A stretch of 64,000 nucleotides of DNA from Allomyces macrogynus ATCC 38327 (taxonomy: Eukaryota; Blastocladiomycota; Blastocladiomycetes; Blastocladiales; Blastocladiaceae): assembly GCA_000151295.1 (NCBI GenBank), contig GG745337.1:767001-831000 (forward strand), given 5' to 3'. Shown piece by piece: positions 56,186-64,000 of the stretch. The first letter of the stretch is position 1. Each line of letters opens with the position of its first letter. A program made the translations under genes and the position numbers. The notes under the pieces were generated by a model that searched no databases, was not told the DNA's origin, and saw nothing but the letters and a program-made list of their open reading frames with translations.

Positions 56186-56500
56186 GCGCGCGGCGGAGCG
56201 ATGGGAGGGGATGGAGAGAGTGCGGGCTGTGCAATCGAATATGGTCCATGTCTTTATATCCTTTCAGGCCGGCGAAAAGGAACGCAGTGCACCAACGTGG
56301 AGAGAGAGTGAGTCGAGGGGAGTGAAAGAAGCTCCTTATTTGATCTATTTATTGATTTGATAGCGACTGAAACCGTGAGTTCAGGTGACTGTGTCGACCC
56401 ACATGCTCTCACTGTTGCTGTTCAACCAAACCCGAGTTGCCAACCCGACGTTTGTGTTCCTCGACCCCCGCCGTGCCCATCCAACTCGCTGCATTCGAAA
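56186..56500. other. Intergenic region between UBC6 and the subunit h gene
   Basis: 315 bp, AT-richer, with tttgatctatttattgattt at about 56340. No gene seen; expected to hold the promoter of the next gene. Confidence 0.5.
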
Positions 56501-57075
56501 ATGGCTTTCGGCATTGTTCGCGCTGCTGTCGTACGTGGCACCAGCCCGCGCTGATGACGACGCCGGGTCGATGGTGGTGCCATTACCCGATTCGCCGCGA
56601 CCCATCGCCGACCCACGCGCCATGACACGATCGCCGACAACATCTGGAATCTGATCGCCATCCGTGCTGTTTTGGCGCGATACCAATCCTGCAGAAGACG
56701 ACGGTCCAGAAGGCCACGTTCGTGACGCCGTCGGCCGCGCTCCTCAACAAGAACGGTGCGCATCGGACGCCCCTTCCTGGATGAACCGCGGTGGAGACAT
56801 TCGGCAAGGCGGAAACTGACGCGACGGGACCATCTCTAGATGTTCTGACGCGCATCGCCCTCGACGAGATCCGCAATTACAAGCCCGCCAAGGTCGAGGT
56901 CTCGGACCCGGCTCTGACCAAGAAGTTCACGCCGCCGGCTGCCCCCGTGCGTCTCATTCTTTCCGTCATGTGCCGGTTTCGGAAATGGAACTGACGCGTG
57001 CGCTCATACCGTGCACAGGCCGCCAAGGTGCCCGAGGTCACGAAGGAGGAGCTCGAGGCGTACGCCAAGGAGTAG
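56501..57075 (+). CDS. ATP14: Mitochondrial ATP synthase subunit h (Atp14)
   Basis: Small accessory subunit of the peripheral stalk of mitochondrial F1Fo ATP synthase. Four short exons, 56501-56530, 56695-56755, 56840-56946 and 57019-57075, join in frame to 84 residues, so no long open frame shows it. The sequence begins MAFGIVRAAV, then KTTVQKATFVTPSAALLNKN (transit-like, with the family's FVTP), then DVLTRIALDEIRNYKPAKVE (family signature DLYLKEIRxYKP), KKFTPPAAP and a C-terminal TKEELEAYAKE. The usual fungal length is about 110-125 residues, so this copy is short. The 165-nt intron 1 and the 5' exon are the least certain part. Confidence 0.68.
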
Positions 57076-57465
57076 AGCGCGTGCCACACGCTCGCTTTGC
57101 CCACGGTGCCCCTCGCCCCACCTTTCTGCGCTTACCCCAACTGCTCTAGCTGTTGTCGTACCAATACAGACGCGTTGGCACGATTTTGTACTGATCTGAT
57201 GTCTTGCCGCTTTTGAAGGCCCGCACCACCCACATGCGATAGTTCTGCGCTCCTGCCCGCGACTGCCATCACTGGACGCGCACACGGCCATCAACTGGCT
57301 ACATTTTCTGTCCATTTCTTCGACAATACCCACGCGCGCGGCTGGCCCGGGCAGCGCATCAAAAACACGGAAGAGAAAGGGGAGGGGAACTGGCAGAGAG
57401 ATCGACAAAAACCAGACCAAACGCTTGCTGCTGGCCATCCACGCGACCACGACACATTTTCCAAA
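57076..57465. other. Convergent intergenic region
   Basis: 390 bp between the 3' ends of the subunit h and rhodanese genes. Short open frames only; no feature seen. Confidence 0.5.
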
Positions 57466-58202
57466 TCACTGCTGTTGCTGCTGCTGGGTCGCGACCCAAT
57501 TTGCGTAGGAGCCCGAGTAGTTGCGGATCCTACACGAAACACGCGTCGGCGATCAGTGACAAAGAACGGGCGAAAACTAGGACCGGAGTAACGCGTACCG
57601 CTTGAACCCGAGCTCGCGCGCAATTGCCTCGGCCGCAGCCGACCGACGACCGGCCTGGCAGTAGAAGATGATGTTGGTCCTTTCACGCGACGGTTTCGGG
57701 AACTGGTAGAGCAGCTGGAACTGCATGTTGGGCTGCGCGAGCGCGTCCTTGAGTTCCGGCACTACATCCACGCGATAGTGTCAGCGACATCCATGCAATC
57801 GTGTGCTCTGGTCGTGGCAGTGGGAGAGCGAGACTTACACGGCAGCGTCACGGCCGTCGGGATCGTGCCATTGGCCGTCTCGTCCGGGTTGCGCACGTCC
57901 ACGAGCAACACGGGCTTACCGACGCCCGACACGCCCGCGCGAATCAGCTGTTGCAGCTCATCAACCTTCACCACTTGGCCCGACAGGAACTGGTTGTCGA
58001 GCTTGCCGAGGTCTACTTCCGGTGGCGGGGACGCGGCGTCGCTCGAGTAGGCGCGGCTGCAGCGACATGCGATGGAGGAGGGAGCGGGAACAACGGCACG
58101 ATGCAGTGTGCTGGTGGCGGTCGTGGCCAAGAGCGTTCGGCACGCGGCCGAACGGGCAATGGTAGCGACTGCTGGCCGGAGGTAGGCGGCGCGGGAGAAC
58201 AT
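57466..58202 (-). CDS. Rhodanese-like domain protein, probably mitochondrial
   Basis: Exons 58202-57839, 57761-57599 and 57529-57466 join to 196 residues. The N-terminus (MFSRAAYLRPAVATIARSA) is basic and hydroxylated with no acidic residues, like a mitochondrial targeting sequence. The rhodanese domain follows: VKVDELQQLIRAG, LLVDVRNPDETANGTIPTAV, then FYCQAGRRSAAAEAIARELG with the catalytic Cys in CQAGRRS, and the typical end RNYSGSYANW. The last residues are a Gln run (QQQQQ, CAG codons). Sulfurtransferase activity is likely; the substrate is unknown. Divergent from mL38. Confidence 0.88.
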
Positions 58203-58528
58203 GGTGCGGACGCGCGGATCGTGGGTGGACGGTATGCGCCGAGTACGCGCGGATCAGTTGCGCGCGGTGTTGAACTGTGGTTCGTTGTCGACGCGAGTGC
58301 TGGGGTCCAAGTACTCGCGGAAGATGTTGCAGAGCAACACCAAGTCGGGCCGGCCCGCGACACTCGCGTCGTGGTGCGGTGGGCGTGCCCCAGAGCGTCA
58401 GGTGACTTGTGTCCGGTTTCGAGCGTTTTGATCAACCACCCTCTCATCAAACGGCCGCTGATCGCTCCATTTCACCGGCCTTCGGCTCGTCCCCTGCTCG
58501 GCACCGACTTGGACCGACCGCCCACACC
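58203..58528. promoter_or_regulatory. Shared upstream region of the rhodanese and mL38 genes
   Basis: 326 bp between divergent starts of two nuclear genes for probable mitochondrial proteins. No motif identified. Confidence 0.45.
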
Positions 58529-59757
58529 ATGTTCGGCTTGCGCGCACCCTCCCGCCGCCTGGCCGCGGCCGTGCTCGCCACCCGCGCCGCCCGCCCGCGC
58601 GCGCTCGCCACGGCCTCGGCCCTCCCTGAGGACCTGCAGCTGCCGGAAACCGGCGCGATCCCGGCATTCGACGAGGCACTCAAGGTCCTCAAGGCCGCCA
58701 ATGCCGCGCCCGCGACCAAGGACCTGCCGACTGTCTGGGCGTTCCGCTATGCCGCTGGCGATTTCAGCAAGCCCGAGTTCTGCCAGCTTGGGCTCGACCA
58801 TTTCGTCAAGCACCGTCGCCCGCGCGTGGTATGGCTGCGCTGTTGTCGACATGAGATGGTGGAGAAGGAATGGATCGACCAACCAGGCCCGATTCTGCTG
58901 CTGCTAGGTCCAATTCGCCGAGCAGCGCGGCGTTTTCCAGGATTTCTTCCCGAAACGCGAGGACGAGATCAACGTTGAGGTGCATCTCGCTGCGCGCGGC
59001 GAGGAGCTCATCAAGATGGGCGGTGATCTTGCGCCGTCCGAGGTGCGATGGTGCCCTCGTCGTGGTTTTTGTGGATTGGATGAGCCAAACTGACCACAAG
59101 CTGCATCGCGCAGACCACGACCCCGCCCGCCGTCTACATCCAGCCGTTCCATGCCGAGGAGAAGAAGTACACATTTCTGCTCCTCGACGCCGACAAGGTC
59201 CGCCCGGACCTCGAAATGCAGTCAGAGGAGATCCTGTGGATGGTGTGCGTGTCAAAGTTCCCGTTGCTCCGAATGGTTCCTGCGAACCCGCGCGACGCTG
59301 ACCACTGACCACTCGTTCCGATCCTAGTAAGGATATTCCGCTCTCGGCCAGCACCGCCACGGTCCCGCTGAACCTCCCGACCACCGCCGCTGACGCGACC
59401 ACCGGCACTGTCGGCCACCTCGTCCTGCCGTACGTGCCCCCACACCCGACCAAGGGGTCCGGCACGCACCGTGTCGTGGCGCTCGTTTTGGAACAGCCTG
59501 CTGCTGAGACGACCGAATCGGCGGATACAGCCGCACCGACCACGTCTCTGCCGCGGCAAGTGGCCGTCTGGGACCTCGTTCAGGCCCAGGGGCTGACGCC
59601 GCGCGGCCTGCTCCTGTGGAAGACGGAGTGGGATACGACCGTCTCGGACGTGTTCCGCAACGTGCTCAAGGAGCGCGAGCCCCGGTTTGTCACGCGGCCA
59701 AAGATTGGCCGGAAGGGCGTGGATGGGCTGATTGGGAACAAGTACCACAACGTTTAG
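58529..59757 (+). CDS. MRPL35: Mitochondrial ribosomal protein mL38 (MRPL35), PEBP fold
   Basis: Large-subunit mitoribosomal protein with a phosphatidylethanolamine-binding-protein fold. Exons 58529-58828, 58908-59042, 59114-59244 and 59328-59757 join in frame to 331 residues. The targeting sequence MFGLRAPSRRLAAAVLATRA leads into helical N-terminal parts (FAEQRGVFQDFFPKREDEIN). The PEBP-like core reads TPPAVYIQPFHAEEKKYTFL, LLDADKVRPDLE, EILWMVKDIPLS, VLPYVPPHPTKGSGTHRVVA, and the C-terminus is TEWDTTVSDVFRNVLKEREP. The WMV/KDIPLS junction fixes the last intron. Confidence 0.9.
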
Positions 59758-59960
59758 AGGGGGGGTAAAAAGGGTGCTTGTTCGTTTTTATTGGTGGTTT
59801 GTGATTGCTTCGTACCGTAAAGTATAGCCCACATTCTTAGTTGATGCTCTGCTCCCGCAAAGGTAATTACGGCGAGAGCATGATCGTGAAGACTGGATGA
59901 CAAAAAATGTATCGACACAACAGGCACACCAAACATGGGCAAAACAAACACGACTCGACT

Positions 59961-60935
59961 CTACAGCGTCAACTTGATGAGCGGCGACTCGCTCGACTCG
60001 CGCTCGACCGACTCAAATTCGGCCACAGGCGCTGGCCCCTCCTCATCCGCCTCCAAGAACGCGGCCACCTCATTCTCCGTCTCCTCGATTGACTGCGTCC
60101 ACAACTTGTCCAAGTTATACGTCTCGCGCCCCTCGGGCGTGAACACGTGCACCATCACCCGGCCCAAATCCACGAGCATCCAATCGGTCGAGTCGGCGCC
60201 CTCGGCCGTCAACCCGGCCTTGCGCGCAGCCTCGCTCGAGTGCTTGAGCGCATGCACCAGCCGGTCCATGATCGCACGCATGTGGTTTGTGTGCCGCGCG
60301 GTGCACAGGACAAACGCATCGGCGACGTCGCACCGCGCGGCCACGTCAAGAATGACCACGTCGGATGCGTCTTGTTCTTCGAGGAATCGCGCGAGGTCGG
60401 TGACGTGCACGGTCTCGCTGAATTCAGTGATCGCCGAGGAAGTGCGGGTGGGCGCGGTCGTTGCGTCCACGTCGATGGGGACGCCGGCAACGTCGTCGAG
60501 CTGCTGTTGTTGTGCCTGCATCTGCTGCAGGTTCTTCATCCACAGCGGGGTCAGGTTCTCGGGCAAGGGGTCGACAAACCACTCGAGGTCGGTGCGGGGT
60601 TCGCTTGCGGCGGCCTCGTCGAGCGCGTCGACCGTCTCGAGGACGACGGCATCGTCAGATTCAAGAACAACAGCTTCCTCGGCGCTAGCCTCCATGTATT
60701 TGGGGTCCTGGGTACTTGGAACGGTGGGCTCGGCAGCAGCAGTCGGAGCAGCGGCAGGCTTGGCAGCGGCATTAATTTCGGTGGAGAAGACGCGGAGTGA
60801 TGCCGGCCATGACGGGACTGCGGGTTGGACAGGACGAGGTACTTGGGCACGAATGGCAGTCCAGGGTGCAGTGGTGCTGCTAGTGGCGCGCGGAAGGGCA
60901 CGCCGAGCCAGCGCTTGGACAGTGGTACGGAACAT
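59961..60935 (-). CDS. Mitochondrial RsfS/MALSU1-type ribosome assembly factor
   Basis: Single exon, 324 residues, ATG at 60935. The first 50 residues form a targeting-like sequence (MFRTTVQALARRALPRATSS). An acidic, Ala-rich linker follows, with a short ITEFSETVHVTDLARFLEEQ helix region. The RsfS domain covers about residues 185-290: DVVILDVAARCDVADAFVLC, RHTNHMRAIMDRLVHALK, STDWMLVDLGRVMVHVFTPE and RETYNLDKLW. Family members bind uL14 on the large subunit and block premature joining. The tail of 45 residues is acidic. In some fungi this domain is the N-terminal half of Atp25; here it stands alone. Confidence 0.88.
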   Translation of the reverse strand: MFRTTVQALARRALPRATSSTTAPWTAIRAQVPRPVQPAVPSWPASLRVFSTEINAAAKPAAAPTAAAEPTVPSTQDPKYMEASAEEAVVLESDDAVVLETVDALDEAAASEPRTDLEWFVDPLPENLTPLWMKNLQQMQAQQQQLDDVAGVPIDVDATTAPTRTSSAITEFSETVHVTDLARFLEEQDASDVVILDVAARCDVADAFVLCTARHTNHMRAIMDRLVHALKHSSEAARKAGLTAEGADSTDWMLVDLGRVMVHVFTPEGRETYNLDKLWTQSIEETENEVAAFLEADEEGPAPVAEFESVERESSESPLIKLTL

Positions 60936-61214
60936 CTTGATAGCGCGGGAGTTATTCGTCGTCGTGCTTGGTTATTGCTGCTGCCGGTCGGTTGCAATGG
61001 ATGAGGTGTTGATGGCCAAGGTGAAGTTGAACGTCGTGTGGTGCAGGAAGAGAACAGGAGCGATCAACAGGCGTGGCTGTCCCTGGCAACAGACCATGAA
61101 CCCTCACGTGATAATGTAAACATCCACTCCACGCTGACATTCCCGGGCACGATCGTTGGATCGCTGCGCGCGTCAGTGCCCACGCGCCGATCCACCACCA
61201 GCAACCACCCCAAG

Positions 61215-64000
61215 ATGGCGACAGCACTCCAGCGGCAGCTGGCCGCGCTGCAGAACCCCGAGTTTGTCGCGGGCCAGGGCAAGGGCAGGCATGCTGGCAA
61301 GCAGCGGCCGTCGTTCCTGTTCGACCCCAAGGTGGCCGCGACCTATGACCTCGACACGATGTATAATATCGGGTGCAACGGGTTTGCCGAATTGGTCCAG
61401 ATCGACGACCGGTTCGCGCAATGGGAGACGCCGCTGTTCTCCGAGGCCGCGCGCGATACGGACCGTGTTACCATGGACCCGGCCTTCAACAAGCAGCTCG
61501 ACAAGGCGCTGCACGGCATGCTCCTTGCGCTCTCGCCCCATTTCTTGCTCAAGCCCGTCGGCAAGGTCCTCGAATGGTTGATTCGTCGGTTCCGGTAAGT
61601 TTTGTTTTAGCGATGATCGTGATTGCTCGGCGAGGATCTGTACTGATCGCATTCGCGGTGGGATGAACAGCATCAACGAGTTTAACATCGAGTCGGTCGT
61701 CGCGTGCATTCTGCCGTACTACGAGACCAAGCAATTCACGCAGATGTTGACCACTTTTTCATTCGAGTGCGTTATTCTCATAATTGCCCGTGCTACGCCC
61801 CATCAATCTGGTCATGTTGTCTCACGCATGTTTACTTTCGTTATTTTCCAGAAAGTGCCCGCAATGGGCGTTCCTCGAGCATGTCGTTGAAACGGCCAAG
61901 CCCATGGACCGCCACTTTTTCCTGCGCCGTCTCTTCTCCGAACCGGCACTCGTGCGGTTTATGTGCAACACGGTCCAGGAGCGCGTGCAGCGCAAATACG
62001 CGTTCTCAACGGCGTTCACGTTCTACGCGACGACCTTGATCCTCTACGTGACCAAGATTGACCAGATCACGGCCAACACGGCGACGCTGCTCATGCCTTA
62101 CCTGACGAACGGTCTGGCGAGCACCAACAAAGTTTGTGGTTTTGACTGCTTGCCTTCCACAACTGATCCGGAGTTGTTTCTCACTTCCTCGCGTTCACAT
62201 TCCAGGAATGGCGCCTCAGCAACTACTTGATCCTGTGCCAGCTTGGCGCGCGCACCAGTCTCTCGGAACCGGCCATGGAGACGATCCTGTCAACGCTCGT
62301 CAAGCACGCCGGGTCGGAAGTGCAGCAGGCCATGCTGACACTCGTGTGCCTGTCACAGTCGCAGCCGCATTTCCCGACCAAGAGCGCCGCGCTCGTCGAC
62401 CTTGTGGCGCTGCCCAATGCGCTCGCTTACATGGCCGCCGTCACCAAGACCTACAAGTCGGTTGCGTTCTTCCGTGCCCTGTTTGCGTCGCTCCTCGCGC
62501 ACGGCAAGACCGAGCAGATTCTTGCGCTCCTGTCGCGCCCGGACCTCATCATTCCACACGAGACCGTGCAGATGGTCGCGACAGAGCTGCTGAACGCGGC
62601 CATGGACGTGTTGCAGACTGACGCGGCCATGGTGGCGGGCGTGTTCCAGCGGCTCCAGGGCCGGTACAGCCGCGTGCTCGATGCGGCCGTGGCCGACTTT
62701 GTCGCGGCGCGCGCCGGCGACAATGCGCCCGAACAGGACCGCAAACGCGTGTTCCATGTCGTCCAACAATGCCTTGGCGGCACGTCGCACGCGCTCCTGG
62801 AGAACCTGGGCACGACGCTGTTCCTGGCCCTGCGGCACCCGGAGGACGCTTACAGCCTCTCGGCCGTGTGCCACCTCCGGCAGAACCCGACTATTCTCGC
62901 CAACTTGGTGCCCGAGGACGTGGAGCCGCTCGCTGAATCGCTTGTCGCTGCACTCGACCGCGAAGACGACGAAATTGCCGCGGTCGTGCTCGAGACGGCA
63001 CCGATGGTCGAGTTCTTGGGCAAGAGCGTTGGTAACGAGCTCGTGCACGCTGTGATCAAGCGCGCGCTCAAGAAGCCCTCGCGTTCGGCAATTGCGGCCG
63101 TGGCTCGTGTCAATGCTACGTGGGCCGCTGGGTTGACGGACGCGTCGCGCCAGGCCGCGGCGCTGTTCCTGATTCATGCCGGCGCCTCGCATGCCGCGTG
63201 GCTCAAGGAGCTGTCGCTGAAGGCGCCGACGCCGACAAGCGACCATATCGCCGCGCTGCTCGCGACGCCCGAGTACGCCATAACGGGTCTCGGCCTCGTC
63301 ACGAAGGCCAACCAGACGGCGCTCTTCCCGGCCATTGTCGCACTGATCCACGACGACCGCGAAGCGGTTGCGACCGCGGCCGTGCGCAAGGCGTCTGCTG
63401 CCAAGGGGACCGACATGAACCAGCGCGTTCTGTGCGAACTGTTTGCGCTGCCGGCCAACCTGCTCGCCAAGTACACGAGCCAGGTGCAGACGCTCTTGCA
63501 GGGCAAGAACGCCTACGAGTTGCTCGTGGGCGGGCTCGCGCACGAGACGCCGGCTGTCGTCGAACAGTGCCTCAAGCACCTGGCGCGACTCGTGTCGAAC
63601 CCCTCGACGCCGACCGATTTCCAGGCGCTGATCCCGTATGTGTTCCCGTGCTTTATGCACGCGGCGCTGTCGGTCCGGCAGCATGCACGTCACGTGCTCG
63701 TTGCGGTGCTCAAGCATTACAAGACGGCGGCGAGTGCGGCGTCGGCCAAAGACGAGGCCGGCAGCAAGAAGAAGAAGGTCAAGTATCAGCTGACCGTCTT
63801 CCCGCCCGTTGGGTACGCGGCCAACGCGGTGCTGTTTGTCGAGCCCAAGGCCATGCACGACTGGCTCGTGGAAGTAACCGAAACCACGGACCTGACCACG
63901 TCGCACGAGGCCGTCTTGCACCAGACCTACCGCAAGAAGAAGCGGCAGGTCCTGACGGCGTTCTTGTCGCACATGCCGCACTTGCGCGTCGCGCTGTTGT
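61215..64000 (+). CDS. UTP10: UTP10/HEATR1 small-subunit processome protein (3' partial)
   Basis: Large HEAT-repeat component of the t-UTP subcomplex for 18S rRNA processing and rDNA transcription. Exons 61215-61594, 61671-61766 and 61852-62131, then 62206 to the window end, stay open in one phase, giving about 850 residues of a protein usually near 1,700-2,100. The N-terminal signature is clear: MATALQRQLAAL, RPSFLFDPKVAATYDLDTMY, NGFAELVQIDDRFAQWETPL, LKPVGKVLEWLIRRFRINEF, ILPYYETKQFTQML and CPQWAFLEHV. The rest is HEAT-like helices. No stop is reached. Divergent from the RsfS gene across 279 bp. Confidence 0.93.

Overview
This is a GC-rich, gene-dense eukaryotic nuclear window. Most genes carry several short introns of roughly 50-100 nt with GT..AG ends. 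Fungal-type versions of several proteins (Vnx1/CAX exchanger, Prs1, Rad16, Ubc6, ATP synthase subunit h, Scn1-like TatD protein, mL38) point to a fungus. Many introns plus an ankyrin-like gene fit an early-diverging zoosporic lineage such as Blastocladiomycota, but that assignment is inference and intron-rich basidiomycetes are not excluded. TAA, TAG and TGA all end intact genes here, so the standard genetic code applies. Exon models were built by hand from conserved protein blocks plus reading phase, and most close exactly in frame.

Layout. 1-2152: PPR-like mitochondrial protein, 5' end outside the window. 2153-3599: gene-free island with dispersed repeats. 3600-7322 (-): RAD16 in 14 exons. 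7707-8654 (+): TAF9. 9717-11127 (+): PRS1. 11251-12327 (-): mitochondrial rhomboid protease, 5' half irregular. 12848-15273 (-): RhoGEF. 15871-17005 (-): TatD/Scn1-like metal hydrolase. 17451-20799 (+): Vnx1-like cation/H+ exchanger. 21141-23004 (-): ankyrin-like protein, possibly disrupted. 24205-25630 (-): syntaxin 18/Ufe1. 26133-31340 (+): ZGRF1-like helicase with two DUF2439 domains. 31341-39010: a dynamic region with an intact nuclease-free Dicer/RIG-I-type helicase (32830-35692, -), a decaying paralogue (36328-39010, -) and repeats. 39594-43249 (+): Pumilio protein. 43250-46101: gene-poor repeat island that carries a third fragment of the Dicer-type helicase family. 46102-48161 (-): PP2A scaffold subunit. 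48671-49992 (+): unrecognised gene. 50137-52016 (-): ALG2. 52309-53009 (+): solo UBR-box protein. 53141-54469 (-): membrane protein with a somatomedin-B-like cysteine pattern. 55014-56185 (+): UBC6. 56501-57075 (+): ATP synthase subunit h. 57466-58202 (-): rhodanese. 58529-59757 (+): mL38. 59961-60935 (-): RsfS/MALSU1. 61215-64000 (+): UTP10/HEATR1, 3' end outside the window.

Most genes are unrelated housekeeping genes; several are arranged head to head across 250-550 bp. ALG2, UFE1 and UBC6 act at the ER. PPR, rhomboid, mL38, RsfS, subunit h and probably the rhodanese act in mitochondria. RAD16 and the ZGRF1-like helicase act in DNA repair. The most unusual part is 31-46 kb. There a Dicer/RIG-I-type helicase lacking RNase III domains exists as one intact gene, one pseudogene with a frameshift and two in-frame TAA codons, and one 3' fragment in a dispersed, inverted duplication with its flank.
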